Shown one piece after another: positions 17,230 to 26,980 of a DNA stretch of 64,000 bases; the first letter of the stretch is position 1, and every line of letters begins with the position of its first letter. The notes below the pieces were generated by a model. The model did no database searches. It had not been told where the DNA came from and saw only the letters and a list, made by a program, of their open reading frames with translations. The position numbers and the translations under genes were made by a program. The stretch comes from Pseudoruegeria sp. HB172150 (GTDB lineage Bacteria; Pseudomonadota; Alphaproteobacteria; Rhodobacterales; Rhodobacteraceae). The DNA is taken from positions 1 to 64,000 of the forward strand of contig NZ_JAATNG010000005.1 in assembly GCF_013184805.1 (NCBI RefSeq), written 5' to 3'.

Positions 17230-18228
17230 ATGAGCCTCATGAAAACCTTTCTGAGCGCCGGTGCAGCCTTGGCGATCTCGGCCGTGGCGGCGCTGGCCGA
17301 GCCCGGCCTGATCATCGACCTCGGCGGCAAGTTCGACAAATCCTTTAACGAAAGCGCCTATAACGGGGCGAAGCGCTGGGTCGATGAGACCGGCGGCAGC
17401 TATATCGAGACCGAGCTGCAGTCCGAAGCGCAGCGCGAACAGAACATGCGCAAGATGGCCGAGCGCGACGCGAACCCGATCGTGGTTCTGGGTTTCGCCA
17501 ACGGCTCGACCCTGGAAAAGGTTGCGCCGGACTATCCGGACACCAGCTTTGCCATCGTCGACATGGTCGTCGATGCGCCGAACGTGAAATCCATCGTGTT
17601 CTCGGAACATGAGGGAAGCTATCTTGTCGGCCTGATCGCCGGCATGAAATCGGAAACCGGCACCGTGGGCTTCGTCGGCGGTATGGACGTTCCGCTGATC
17701 CGCAAATTCGCCTGCGGCTACGCCCAGGGCGTGCTGGCGGCCAACCCGGATGCCAAGGTCATCTCCTCGATGACGGGCACCACCCCGTCTGCCTGGAACG
17801 ACCCGGTGAAGGGCGGCGAACTGGCCAAGGCCCAGGTCAGCCAGGGCGCCGACGTGATCTATGCCGCCGCCGGCGGTACCGGCGTGGGGATCCTGCAGGC
17901 TGCCGCGGACGAGGGCGTGTTCTCGATCGGCGTGGACTCGAACCAGAACTACCTGCACCCGGGTTCGGTGCTGACCTCGATGCTGAAGCGCGTCGATAAC
18001 GCCGTCTACGAAGTGTTCAGTGCAGGCGCCGAGGGCTTCGAGCCGGGCATCGCCGTGCTGGACCTCGAGTCCGAAGGCGTCGGCTATGCCGTCGACGAAA
18101 ACAACGAGGCACTGATCACCGACGATATCACGGCTGCCGTGGACGAAGCGAAAGCCAAGATCATCTCGGGCGAGATCGAGGTGCACGATTACACCTCGGA
18201 CGACAGCTGCCCCGCTCTGACCTTCTGA
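17230..18228 (+). CDS. BMP-family ABC transporter substrate-binding lipoprotein-like protein
   Basis: 332 aa. N-terminal signal peptide (residues 1-21, ending in AALAE), then the Bmp/Med fold with LGGKFDKSFNESAYNGAKRW, the conserved N-terminus of nucleoside-binding BMP proteins. The VYAAAGGTGVGILQAA and GVDSNQNYLHPGSVLTSMLKRVDNAVY segments are also typical. There is no lipobox cysteine, so it is probably soluble in the periplasm. It is the first gene of an importer operon that ends in a purine nucleoside phosphorylase, which supports nucleoside or purine uptake. Confidence 0.93.
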   Translation: MSLMKTFLSAGAALAISAVAALAEPGLIIDLGGKFDKSFNESAYNGAKRWVDETGGSYIETELQSEAQREQNMRKMAERDANPIVVLGFANGSTLEKVAPDYPDTSFAIVDMVVDAPNVKSIVFSEHEGSYLVGLIAGMKSETGTVGFVGGMDVPLIRKFACGYAQGVLAANPDAKVISSMTGTTPSAWNDPVKGGELAKAQVSQGADVIYAAAGGTGVGILQAAADEGVFSIGVDSNQNYLHPGSVLTSMLKRVDNAVYEVFSAGAEGFEPGIAVLDLESEGVGYAVDENNEALITDDITAAVDEAKAKIISGEIEVHDYTSDDSCPALTF

Positions 18229-19854
18229 ATGAGCGTCGAAACGCAAGAAGCGGGGCGGTCGGAAACGGCCGCCCCAGCCATTGAGCTTCGCGGCATCTCA
18301 AAGGCCTTTGGCCCGGTGCAGGCGAACAAGGATATTTCGATCCGGGTCATGCCCGGCACGATCCACGGCATCATCGGCGAGAACGGCGCGGGCAAGTCCA
18401 CGCTGATGTCGATCCTCTACGGCTTTTACAAGGCCGATGCCGGGGAGATTTTCATCAACGGCAACAAGACGGAGATCACCGACAGCCAGGCCGCGATCAG
18501 CGCCGGCATCGGCATGGTCTTTCAGCATTTCAAGCTGGTTCAGAATTTCACGGTGCTGGAGAATGTCATTCTCGGCGCCGAAGACAGCGCGCTGCTGCGG
18601 TCGTCGAAGGCGAAGGCGCGCGGCGAGTTGCAGCGGCTGGCGAAGGATTACGAGCTGCACGTCGATCCGGACGCGATGATCGAGGAGATCGGCGTCGGCA
18701 TGCAGCAACGGGTCGAGATCCTGAAGGCGCTGTACCGGCAGGCGGATATTCTCATTCTCGACGAGCCGACCGGCGTGCTGACCCCCGCCGAGGCGGATCA
18801 CCTGTTCCGTATCCTCGAAGGGCTGAAGGATCAGGGCAAGACGATCATCCTGATCACCCACAAGCTGCGCGAGATCATGGAGGTCACCGATACCGTCAGC
18901 GTGATGCGCCGGGGCGAGATGACGGCGACGGTGAAGACGTCGGAGACCAGCCCCGAGGAACTGGCGGAACTGATGGTGGGGCGCAAGGTTCTGCTGCGGG
19001 TGGACAAGAAACCAGCGGTGCCCGGCGAGCCCGTGGTCGAGGTCGAAAACCTCCGCGTCGTCGACGAGGACGGCGTCGAGCGGCTGCGCGGCGTGTCGCT
19101 GCATGTGCGGGCGGGCGAGATCCTGGGCATCGCCGGCGTCGCCGGGAACGGGCAGTCGGAGCTGCTGGAGGTTCTGGGCGGGATCACCACGGCGACCGGA
19201 ACGGTGCGGATCAACGGCGACCCCATCGACCTGACCGGCAAGCATTCCGACGGCCAGTCGCGGCGCCGGCGCGGTATCGCCCATGTGCCGGAGGACCGGC
19301 AGCACCTAGGGTTAATCATGGATTTCTTCGCATGGGAGAATGCCATTTTCGGCTACCACCACGCGGAGGACTGCCAGAAGAACCGGCTGTTGATGGACAA
19401 TGCCGGGATCCGCGAGAAGACGGCGGGGATGATGGAGCGGTTCGACGTGCGGCCGCCGAACCCGAACCTGACTGCCAAGAGCTTTTCCGGTGGCAACCAG
19501 CAGAAGATCGTCTGCGCCCGCGAGATCGAGCAGGAGCCGGACCTGCTGCTGGTCGGGCAGCCGACCCGCGGCGTCGATATCGGCGCCATCGAGTTCATCC
19601 ACAACCAGATCGTCGCGCTGCGGGATCAGGGGAAGGCGGTGCTGCTGGTGTCGGTGGAACTCGATGAGATCATGTCGCTCAGCGACCGGATCGCGGTGAT
19701 GTTCGACGGCCGGATCATGGGCGAGCGGCTGCCGTCTGAGACTGACGAGCGCGAGCTGGGCCTGCTGATGGCGGGGATTACCGACACCGACAAGTCGCAC
19801 AGCCATGCCGAGATCGAGGCGAACCTGGCGCAGTCGCAGGGGAAGGTGGGGTAA
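18229..19854 (+). CDS. Nucleoside-type ABC importer ATPase (tandem ABC domains)
   Basis: 541 aa starting directly after the substrate-binding protein stop. It has two ATPase domains, like RbsA/YufO. The first has Walker A GENGAGKST and a degenerate signature (GVGMQQRVEIL) followed by LILDEPTGVLTP. The second has a weak nucleotide loop (GVAGNGQSELLEVL), the signature SGGNQQKIVCAREI and VGQPTRGVDIG. This asymmetry is normal for the family. It energises the two permeases encoded downstream. Confidence 0.94.
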   Translation: MSVETQEAGRSETAAPAIELRGISKAFGPVQANKDISIRVMPGTIHGIIGENGAGKSTLMSILYGFYKADAGEIFINGNKTEITDSQAAISAGIGMVFQHFKLVQNFTVLENVILGAEDSALLRSSKAKARGELQRLAKDYELHVDPDAMIEEIGVGMQQRVEILKALYRQADILILDEPTGVLTPAEADHLFRILEGLKDQGKTIILITHKLREIMEVTDTVSVMRRGEMTATVKTSETSPEELAELMVGRKVLLRVDKKPAVPGEPVVEVENLRVVDEDGVERLRGVSLHVRAGEILGIAGVAGNGQSELLEVLGGITTATGTVRINGDPIDLTGKHSDGQSRRRRGIAHVPEDRQHLGLIMDFFAWENAIFGYHHAEDCQKNRLLMDNAGIREKTAGMMERFDVRPPNPNLTAKSFSGGNQQKIVCAREIEQEPDLLLVGQPTRGVDIGAIEFIHNQIVALRDQGKAVLLVSVELDEIMSLSDRIAVMFDGRIMGERLPSETDERELGLLMAGITDTDKSHSHAEIEANLAQSQGKVG

Positions 19855-19858
19855 GACG

Positions 19859-20950
19859 ATGACCAAACTGCCACCCTGGGTCGACATCGTCGTCATCCCA
19901 CTGATCAGCCTGCTGCTGGCGCTGATCGTGTCGGGGCTGGTGATCGTCTATATCGGCGAGAACCCGTTCGAGGCGATCTCGATCATGGTCAACGGCGCCG
20001 TGGGTTCCGCCTACGGCTGGGGCTACACGCTGTATTACGCGACCAACTTCATCTTCACCGGGCTGGCCGTGGCCGTCGCCTATCAGGCGCGGTTGTTCAA
20101 TATCGGCGGCGAGGGGCAGGCGGCCATCGGCGGGCTTGGCGTGGCGCTGGTCTGCCTTGCGCTGCCCTGGCCGCACTGGACCATCGCGCTGGTGGCGGCG
20201 ACCATCGGCGGTGCGGTCTTTGGCGCGGCCTGGGCGGCGATCCCGGCCTACTTGCAGGCCAAACGCGGCAGCCACATCGTGATCACCACGATCATGTTCA
20301 ACTTCATCGCCTCGGCGCTGATGGTCTACCTGCTGGTGAACGTGCTGAAGAAGCCCGGCTCGATGTCGCCGGAAACCGCACGCTTCCCCGAAGGCGCGTT
20401 CCTGCCCAACGCCTATGACATGTTCTGGTGGCTGGGCTTTTCGCGCTCCGCGCCGCTGAACATCACCTTCTTCGTGGCAATCCTGTGCTGCGTGCTGGTC
20501 TACCTGCTGATCTGGCGCACGCGGCTGGGCTACGAGATCCGGGCCTTCGGCCAGTCGGAAAGCGCGGCGGTCTATGCCGGGATCAACCCGGTGCGGATCA
20601 CCATGATCACCATGCTGATCTCTGGCGGGCTTGCCGGCCTGATGGGGATCAACGCGGTGATGGGAGAAGCTGAGCGTCTGGTCACCGACCCGGTGCAGGG
20701 CGCCGGTTTCGTCGGCATCGCGGTGGCGCTGATGGGCCGCAACCATCCCGTAGGCGTGTTCCTCGCCGGTTTGCTGTTCGGCATGCTCTATCAGGGTGGC
20801 GGCGAGCTGGAATTCGAGATCCCTGCGGTCAGCCGCGAGATGATCCTTGTGATTCAGGCGCTGGTGATCCTGTTCACCGGCGCGCTCGACAACATGGTGC
20901 GGATGCCCTTCGAGGCGTTGTTCAGCCGTCTCCGCAAGGCAGAGGGATAG
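19859..20950 (+). CDS. Nucleoside-type ABC importer permease 1
   Basis: 363 aa, BPD_transp_2 family (YufP-like), with about eight to ten hydrophobic segments. The AYQARLFNIGGEGQAAIGG loop is the signature of this permease type. It starts 4 bases after the ATPase stop. With permease 2 (21590-22555) it should form the heteromeric channel. Confidence 0.92.
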   Translation: MTKLPPWVDIVVIPLISLLLALIVSGLVIVYIGENPFEAISIMVNGAVGSAYGWGYTLYYATNFIFTGLAVAVAYQARLFNIGGEGQAAIGGLGVALVCLALPWPHWTIALVAATIGGAVFGAAWAAIPAYLQAKRGSHIVITTIMFNFIASALMVYLLVNVLKKPGSMSPETARFPEGAFLPNAYDMFWWLGFSRSAPLNITFFVAILCCVLVYLLIWRTRLGYEIRAFGQSESAAVYAGINPVRITMITMLISGGLAGLMGINAVMGEAERLVTDPVQGAGFVGIAVALMGRNHPVGVFLAGLLFGMLYQGGGELEFEIPAVSREMILVIQALVILFTGALDNMVRMPFEALFSRLRKAEG

Positions 20951-20953
20951 GCG

Positions 20954-21586
20954 ATGGATCTGCCAAGCTACCTTCCCGGTTTTCTCGCCGCCTACGGCAT
21001 CCTGATGATCGCGGCGCTTTCGCCTGGGCCTGCGGTGGCGATGCTGCTGGGCATCTCAATGAGCCAGGGTCGCGGAGCTGCGCTGATAACGACTTTCGGC
21101 ATCGCCTGTGGCAGCGTGATGATCAATATCGCGACGCTGATCGGCGTCGGGCTGCTGCTGAGCCAGGCCGCCTGGGCGATGCAGATCCTGCGGTTCATCG
21201 GTGCGGGATATCTGCTGTACCTCGCCTGGAGTTCTTTCAAGAAGGCGGGCTCGCCGCCGCCACTGACGCCGATTGCGACCACGCGACACGGCTGGGGGCG
21301 CCTGTTCGCCGCCGGCTTCCTGCTGCAGGTCACCAACCCCAAGGCGATCGTCTTCTGGCTGGCTATTGCCAGTATCGGCGCGACCTCGGGCGGTGGCGCC
21401 GGGATCGTCCTGCTGTTCGTGCTGGGCGCGTTCCTGATCTCCTTCGGCTGTCACGGCGCCTGGGCCCTGCTGCTGTCGGCACAACCGGTCCGAGCTGCCT
21501 ATACTCGCGCCCGGCGCGGGATCGAAGCGGCGCTGGGAGCGTTCTTCTGTTTCGCCGCGTGGCGGCTGGCCACGGCCAAGGGGTAA
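20954..21586 (+). CDS. LysE/RhtB-family amino acid exporter
   Basis: 210 aa with about six hydrophobic segments and the family N-terminus ALSPGPAVAMLLGISMSQGR. LysE/RhtB proteins export amino acids or analogues. It is placed between the two permease genes of the BMP importer with 3-base spacings on both sides, so it is cotranscribed. An exporter inside an import operon is odd; overflow efflux of a catabolite is one possible reason. Confidence 0.88.
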   Translation: MDLPSYLPGFLAAYGILMIAALSPGPAVAMLLGISMSQGRGAALITTFGIACGSVMINIATLIGVGLLLSQAAWAMQILRFIGAGYLLYLAWSSFKKAGSPPPLTPIATTRHGWGRLFAAGFLLQVTNPKAIVFWLAIASIGATSGGGAGIVLLFVLGAFLISFGCHGAWALLLSAQPVRAAYTRARRGIEAALGAFFCFAAWRLATAKG

Positions 21587-21589
21587 GCC

Positions 21590-22555
21590 ATGGATCTTGC
21601 AACCATCCTTGCCATCCTCGACGCCACGATGCGCTCGGCGACGCCGCTGCTGTTTGCCTGCCTTGCGGGGCTGTTCTCGGAGCGTGCCGGGATCTTCGAC
21701 ATCGGGCTTGAGGGTAAGCTGCTGATCTCGGCCTTCTTCTCTGCCTCCATCGCCGCGACAACCGGATCGGTCTGGATCGGGCTGTTGGCCGGCATCGCCT
21801 CTTCGCTGGTGATGTCGGGGATCCACGGTGTCGCCTCGATCACCTTCCGCGGCAACCAGCTGATCTCGGGTGTCGCGCTGAACTTCCTTGCCTCTGGCAT
21901 CACCGTGGTGGTCGGCGAAAGCTGGTTCGGTCTTGGTGGCCGCACGCCGCAGCTGGAAGGCGCGGCGCGGTTCCAGCCGATCGAGCTGCCTTTCACGGGC
22001 GCGCTTTCGGGTGTGCCGGTGATCGGGCCGGTCTATGCGGAGCTGATCTCGGGCCACACGATCCTTGTCTATCTCGGCATCCTCGCGGTGGCGATGACCT
22101 GGTGGACGCTTTACCGCACGCGTTTCGGCCTGCGCCTTCGGGCGGTGGGCGAGAACCCGGAATCGGTCGACACCGCCGGCGTCTCGGTGCTTCGCCTGCG
22201 CTACACAGCTATCGTCATCACGGGCGTACTCTGCGGCCTAGGCGGCGCCTACCTGTCGACCGGCCTTGCGGCGGGTTTCGTCAAGGAAATGAGCGCGGGC
22301 CGTGGCTTTATCGCGCTGGCGGCGCTGATCTTCGCCAAGTGGCGGCCCTGGTACGCGCTTATGGCCTGCCTGCTCTTCGGCTTCCTCGAGGCGGTGGGTA
22401 ACCGTTTCCAGAACATCGAATTTCTCGGGATCAACGTGCCGACGCAGTTCATGCAGGCGCTGCCCTATATCCTGACCGTCGTGATCCTCGCCGGTTTCGT
22501 TGGAAAGGCCATCCCGCCGCGCGCGGGCGGACAGCCCTATGTCAAGGAACGCTGA
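21590..22555 (+). CDS. Nucleoside-type ABC importer permease 2
   Basis: 321 aa, YufQ-like BPD_transp_2 permease. The segment LAGLFSERAGIFDIGLEGKLLISAFF is diagnostic. About nine hydrophobic helices. It pairs with permease 1; its 3' end overlaps the purine nucleoside phosphorylase start by 17 bases. Confidence 0.92.
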   Translation: MDLATILAILDATMRSATPLLFACLAGLFSERAGIFDIGLEGKLLISAFFSASIAATTGSVWIGLLAGIASSLVMSGIHGVASITFRGNQLISGVALNFLASGITVVVGESWFGLGGRTPQLEGAARFQPIELPFTGALSGVPVIGPVYAELISGHTILVYLGILAVAMTWWTLYRTRFGLRLRAVGENPESVDTAGVSVLRLRYTAIVITGVLCGLGGAYLSTGLAAGFVKEMSAGRGFIALAALIFAKWRPWYALMACLLFGFLEAVGNRFQNIEFLGINVPTQFMQALPYILTVVILAGFVGKAIPPRAGGQPYVKER

Positions 22556-23351
22556 GGACCTTGCCGCCCTTGTCCGCGAACGGGCAGGGGACGCGCCGCC
22601 CAAGGTCGGGCTGATCCTCGGCTCCGGCCTCGGCCATCTGGCCGAGGCGGTGAACGGGGTTTCCATCGATTACACCGACCTGCCGGGCTTTCCCCATGCG
22701 GGCGTCAGCGGCCACAATCCGAAGCTGGTGATCGGCGATCTGGAGGGTCAGCGCGTCGCTGTGCTGGGCGGCAGGGCGCATTACTACGAAAGCGGGCGCG
22801 GCGATGCGATGCGGCTGCCGCTGGAGGTGCTGAAGGCGCTGGGTGCCGGGACGCTGCTGTTGACGAATGCCGCGGGCTCTTTCCGGCCGGACATTCCGCC
22901 GGGCGACCTGATGCTGATCGCTGACCACATCAACTTTTCCGGCCTCAACCCACTGATCGGCGAGCCGACGGATGCGCGGTTCGTGCCGATGATGGATGCC
23001 TACGACCCGGCGCTGCGCACGGCCCTGCTGCAGGCGGCGTCCGACGAGGGCATCGCGCTGGCGGGTGGTGTCTATGCCTGGTACTCCGGCCCCAGCTTCG
23101 AGACTCCGGCGGAGATCCGGGCGATCCGGACGCTGGGCGCCGACGCGGTCGGCATGTCGACGGTACCGGAGGTGATCCTGGCCCGTTTCCTCGGCCTGCG
23201 ATGCGCGGCGATCTCGACCATCACGAACATGGCGGCGGGCCTTAGCGAAGAGGCGATCAGCCACGAGCACACGAAGGCCATGGCACCGCTTGGCGCCGGG
23301 AAGCTGGAGCGCATCCTGCGCCGGTTCCTGAGGGAAATGCCACAGGTATAA
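22539..23351 (+). CDS. Purine-nucleoside phosphorylase (trimeric type)
   Basis: 270 aa from ATG 22539. Phosphate- and ribose-site motifs are visible: LILGSGLGHLAEAV, GHNPKLVIGD, GGRAHYYESG, TNAAGSF, and AWYSGPSFETPAEIRAIRTLGADAVGMSTVPEV (shown here in two conserved pieces by the family, AWYSGPSFETP and GADAVGMSTVPEV). It splits inosine/guanosine-type nucleosides to base plus ribose-1-phosphate. Translational overlap with the importer links uptake to salvage. Confidence 0.93.
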   Translation: MSRNAEDLAALVRERAGDAPPKVGLILGSGLGHLAEAVNGVSIDYTDLPGFPHAGVSGHNPKLVIGDLEGQRVAVLGGRAHYYESGRGDAMRLPLEVLKALGAGTLLLTNAAGSFRPDIPPGDLMLIADHINFSGLNPLIGEPTDARFVPMMDAYDPALRTALLQAASDEGIALAGGVYAWYSGPSFETPAEIRAIRTLGADAVGMSTVPEVILARFLGLRCAAISTITNMAAGLSEEAISHEHTKAMAPLGAGKLERILRRFLREMPQV

Positions 23352-23453
23352 AAAAGCTTCATACCCGGGCGCGGTTTTGTATGGGCGGGGGATTTGACTA
23401 TGCCTCCCGAAAGTGGGCATCTGGTCATCAGCCCCTGAGCCAACCGGGTGACG

Positions 23454-24365
23454 ATGCAGATTTATCTCCCCATAGCCGAGGTGTCGGTGAACGCCTTCCT
23501 CCTGTTAGGGCTGGGCGGCTTCGTGGGGATCCTCTCGGGCATGTTTGGGGTCGGCGGCGGCTTTATCCTGACGCCGCTCCTGTTCTTCATCGGTATCCCG
23601 CCGGCGATCGCCGTGGCGACACAGGCGAACCAGGTCGTGGCCTCTTCGCTGTCGGGCGTGCTGGCGCATCTGAAACGCAAGACAGTCGATTTCCGAATGG
23701 GCTATGTCCTGCTGGCCGGCGGTATCGTCGGCTCGGCGGCCGGGGTGCAGATATTCGCCCTCATGCGGCGGCTGGGGCAGGTCGATCTTCTGGTGAACCT
23801 GTTCTACGTGATCTTCCTTGGCATCATCGGTGCATTGATGTTGATCGAGGGGCTGAACGCCCTTCGCAAGTCCCGCAAGGGAGGCACTACACGGCGCAAG
23901 CATACCTGGTCGCAGGGTCTGCCGATGAAGATGAAGTTCCGGACCTCGGGGCTCTACATCTCGGTCATCCCGCCCGTGCTGGTGGGGGTGATGGTCGGAG
24001 TCCTGTCAGCGATCATGGGCGTTGGCGGCGGCTTCATCATGCTGCCGGCGATGATCTATATTCTCGGTATGCCGACCAAGGTCGTCGTCGGCACATCGCT
24101 GTTCCAGATCATCTTTGTGGCCGCCTTCACCACGATGATGCACGCGATCACCAACAACACGGTGGACCTGCTGCTGGCGCTGCTGCTGCTGATCGGTGGC
24201 GTCGTTGGCGCCCAGATCGGTACTGCGCTGGCCGTACACCTGCGCGGTGAATCGCTGCGTATCCTGTTGGCGGTCATCGTGCTAGTGGTTTGCGGCAAGC
24301 TGGCGCTCGACCTGCTTATCGAACCGGCGGAATTGTACTCGGTCGCACCGGAGGTGCCGGAATGA
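23454..24365 (+). CDS. TauE/SafE-family sulfite/sulfonate-type exporter
   Basis: Membrane protein of 303 aa from ATG 23454 (GTG 23448 possible). Two repeats of the family motif are visible: SGMFGVGGGFILTPLLF and SAIMGVGGGFIMLPAMI. TauE/SafE proteins move sulfite, sulfoacetate or other organic anions across the inner membrane. It overlaps the TIGR02186 gene by 4 bases; this pairing recurs in alphaproteobacteria. Confidence 0.88.
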   Translation: MQIYLPIAEVSVNAFLLLGLGGFVGILSGMFGVGGGFILTPLLFFIGIPPAIAVATQANQVVASSLSGVLAHLKRKTVDFRMGYVLLAGGIVGSAAGVQIFALMRRLGQVDLLVNLFYVIFLGIIGALMLIEGLNALRKSRKGGTTRRKHTWSQGLPMKMKFRTSGLYISVIPPVLVGVMVGVLSAIMGVGGGFIMLPAMIYILGMPTKVVVGTSLFQIIFVAAFTTMMHAITNNTVDLLLALLLLIGGVVGAQIGTALAVHLRGESLRILLAVIVLVVCGKLALDLLIEPAELYSVAPEVPE

Positions 24366-25129
24366 TACGGTACCTGCTGGCATGCCTTTTGTTAGTCGCA
24401 ATCGCCGCTCCGGCGGGCAGCGAAACCGTGGTCGCAGGGCTCAGCCAGAACCGTATTTCGATCACCGCGAATTTCGACGGATCGGAGATCCTGATCTTCG
24501 GCGCCGTAAAGCGTTTCGAGCCGATCCCCGAAGGCGCCGAGCCTCTGCAGATCGTGATCACTGTCGCCGGTCCCTCGGTGCCTGTCACCGTGCGCCGAAA
24601 GGAGCGCGTCGCCGGGATCTGGGTGAACACCCAATCCGTCGATGTCGACCGGGCACCGGTGTTCTACGTTGTCGCGACCTCGGATCCGTTCTACGACGTG
24701 ATGTCGAACGTTGAAGATCTGCGCCACAAGGTGTCGATCACCCGGGCGATCCGTTCCGTCGGTGCGCCCGCAGATATAGAGAACTCGACCGATTTCACCG
24801 CGGCGCTGATCCGCGTCCGAAGTCGCGAAGGCGTATACAAGCTGCAGGAAGGCACGGTGAACATCAGCGAAGAAACGCTGTTCAACACCTCCGTCGCGCT
24901 GCCCGCGAACCTGCACGAAGGTGACTACACCACGCGGATATTCCTGACCCGCGATGGCGTTGTCCTCGATCAGCTGGAGCGCGTTATCTACGTGCAGAAG
25001 GTTGGGCTGGAGCGCTGGCTGTTCAACCTGTCGACCGAGCAGCCATTCTACTATGGTATCCTGTCGCTGATCATTGCTGCCGCGGCGGGCTGGGGCGCCT
25101 CCGCCGTGTTCCGTTACCTCAAGAGCTGA
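24362..25129 (+). CDS. TIGR02186 family (Alph_Pro_TM) membrane-anchored periplasmic protein
   Basis: 255 aa: signal peptide (residues 1-20), a beta-rich periplasmic part containing RISITANFDGSEILIFGAVKR, and a C-terminal membrane helix (about 232-252). The family is defined in alphaproteobacteria and usually lies next to a TauE/SafE exporter, with which it probably acts. Its biochemical role is unknown. ATGA overlap with the upstream gene indicates coupled translation. Confidence 0.85.
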   Translation: MIRYLLACLLLVAIAAPAGSETVVAGLSQNRISITANFDGSEILIFGAVKRFEPIPEGAEPLQIVITVAGPSVPVTVRRKERVAGIWVNTQSVDVDRAPVFYVVATSDPFYDVMSNVEDLRHKVSITRAIRSVGAPADIENSTDFTAALIRVRSREGVYKLQEGTVNISEETLFNTSVALPANLHEGDYTTRIFLTRDGVVLDQLERVIYVQKVGLERWLFNLSTEQPFYYGILSLIIAAAAGWGASAVFRYLKS

Positions 25130-25135
25130 CCCGCG

Positions 25136-26095
25136 TCAGGCCAGACCTTTGGATCCCATCGCCAGGAACTTCTTGCGGCGGTCGTTGATAAGGGCCTTGC
25201 GATTCTTGCCGGACATCTCTTCCAGAAGCCCCTTGATCGTCTTGCGGACGTTTGTGGTGACCGACGGGCGATCCCGGTGCGCGCCGCCCAGCGGTTCGGG
25301 AATGATGCGGTCGATCACGCCCAGTTTCGAAAGGTCCTGCGCGGTCAGCCGAAGTGCCTCTGCCGCCTCGCGCATCTTCTCGGAGTCCTTCCAGAGGATC
25401 GAGGCGCAGCCCTCGGGAGAGATCACCGAGTAAATCGAATGCTCAAGCATGGCGATACGGTTTGCGGTGGCAAAGGCCACTGCTCCGCCGGAGCCACCCT
25501 CGCCGATGATCACGGACACCATCGGCACGCCCAGCCGCAGACAGGTCTGGGTCGACCGCGCGATCGCTTCAGACTGGCCGCGCTCCTCGGCGCCTTTTCC
25601 GGGATAGGCGCCGGGCGTATCGACCAGCGTGATCACCGGCAGGCCGAACTTGTCGGCCATCTCCATCAGGCGGATCGCTTTGCGGTACCCTTCGGGCCGG
25701 GCCATGCCGAAATTGCGCTCAATACGCGTCTTGGTGTCATGCCCTTTCTCGTGGCCAATCACCATCACCGGCGCGTCCTCGAACCGGGCCAGCCCGCCCA
25801 TTACGGCGTGGTCGTCGGCAAAGTTTCGATCGCCCGCGAGCGGCGTGTACTCGGTGAACAGCGCCTCGATGTAATCCTTGCAATGCGGCCGGTCTGGATG
25901 CCGTGCAACCTGACACTTCCTCCAGGGATCGAGCCCCTTGTACAGGTCTTTGAGCATCGAGGCGGCTTTCTTGTCCAGCGCCTCGGCCTCCTTGCCCACG
26001 TCCATTTCCTCGTTGCCGCGCGCCAGCGCGCGCAGCTCTTCCGCCTTGCCTTCGATTTCGGCCAGCGCCTTTTCGAATTCGAGGTAGTGGGTCAT
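25136..26095 (-). CDS. accA: Acetyl-CoA carboxylase carboxyltransferase subunit alpha
   Basis: 319 aa, the usual length. N-terminal [21 protein letters not shown], the crotonase-fold core with [27 protein letters not shown] (family-conserved) and [18 protein letters not shown], and the C-terminal [15 protein letters not shown]. With AccD it transfers CO2 from biotin to acetyl-CoA, making malonyl-CoA for fatty acids. It converges on TIGR02186 with only 6 bases between stops. Confidence 0.96.
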   Translation of the reverse strand: MTHYLEFEKALAEIEGKAEELRALARGNEEMDVGKEAEALDKKAASMLKDLYKGLDPWRKCQVARHPDRPHCKDYIEALFTEYTPLAGDRNFADDHAVMGGLARFEDAPVMVIGHEKGHDTKTRIERNFGMARPEGYRKAIRLMEMADKFGLPVITLVDTPGAYPGKGAEERGQSEAIARSTQTCLRLGVPMVSVIIGEGGSGGAVAFATANRIAMLEHSIYSVISPEGCASILWKDSEKMREAAEALRLTAQDLSKLGVIDRIIPEPLGGAHRDRPSVTTNVRKTIKGLLEEMSGKNRKALINDRRKKFLAMGSKGLA

Positions 26096-26153
26096 TCGGG
26101 GTCCTTGAGTGGCTTCGCGGGCTATATGAGGCCGTTAAGGTCACAATGCAACG

Positions 26154-26858
26154 TCAGACCGAGCGCGTGATACCCCCATCGATACGGAAGTTCTGCCCGG
26201 CGATATAACTCGCTTCGTCCGAGGCGAGGAAGGCAATCAGCGCCGCGACCTCTCCGGACTTGCCGACACGGTTCAGAGGCACGGTCGACAGGCGGTCCTC
26301 TGACTGCGGCAGCGAATCGATGAATCCGGGCAGTACGTTGTTCATGCGGATGTTGTCCTTGCCGTATCGGTCGGAGACCATCTTGGCGAAGCCGCCCAGC
26401 CCGGCGCGGAACACGGCGGAGGTGGGAAATCGCAGATCGGGTTCGAACGCCGCGAAGGTCGAGATGTTGACGATCGCGCCGCCGCCATTCGCGGCCATGA
26501 TGGGCACAACGATCCGCGTCGGACGGATCACGTTCATCAGGTAGACATCCATCGCGAGGTGCCAGTCCTCGTCGGGGATCTCCAGCAGATCGCCCTTGGG
26601 CCCGTGACCGGCGGAGTTGACCAGCACGTCGATGCGGCCCCATTCCGCCATCGCCCTGTCGGCCAGTTCCTGATGCGACGCGGTTTCGAGGTTTGAGCCG
26701 GTCACGCCGATGCCGCCCAGTTCCTTCGCCAGCGCCTCGCCCTTTCCCGAACGGGACAGGATCGCGACGTGGAAGCCGTCGGCGTGCAGGCGGCGTGCGG
26801 CGTCGGCGCCCATGCCGCTGCCGCCGGCGGTGATCAGGGCGACTTTCTGGTCGGTCAT
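26154..26858 (-). CDS. Atypical short-chain dehydrogenase/reductase-like protein
   Basis: 234 aa with a Rossmann nucleotide loop (TAGGSGMGADAARRL) and the NSAG strand (VNSAGHGPKGD). The catalytic region is unusual: where the family has YxxxK this protein reads SAVFR (in PTSAVFRAGLGGFAKM), so Tyr becomes Ser and Lys becomes Arg; the upstream catalytic Ser position appears to be Thr. The fold and NAD(P) binding are supported; normal SDR catalysis is not. It is divergent from the AraC/GyrI regulator 122 bases away. Confidence 0.8.
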   Translation of the reverse strand: MTDQKVALITAGGSGMGADAARRLHADGFHVAILSRSGKGEALAKELGGIGVTGSNLETASHQELADRAMAEWGRIDVLVNSAGHGPKGDLLEIPDEDWHLAMDVYLMNVIRPTRIVVPIMAANGGGAIVNISTFAAFEPDLRFPTSAVFRAGLGGFAKMVSDRYGKDNIRMNNVLPGFIDSLPQSEDRLSTVPLNRVGKSGEVAALIAFLASDEASYIAGQNFRIDGGITRSV

Positions 26859-26980
26859 GTGGTGTCTCCTTGGGATGGTGCCGGGAAACTGGCACCGTGG
26901 CGCCGGGGCTGCAAGTCGGCAAGATTTGTGAATGCGGGGTCCGGCAAGAAGGGGCCGGAACGAAACGGAGGTCGGCGCGG

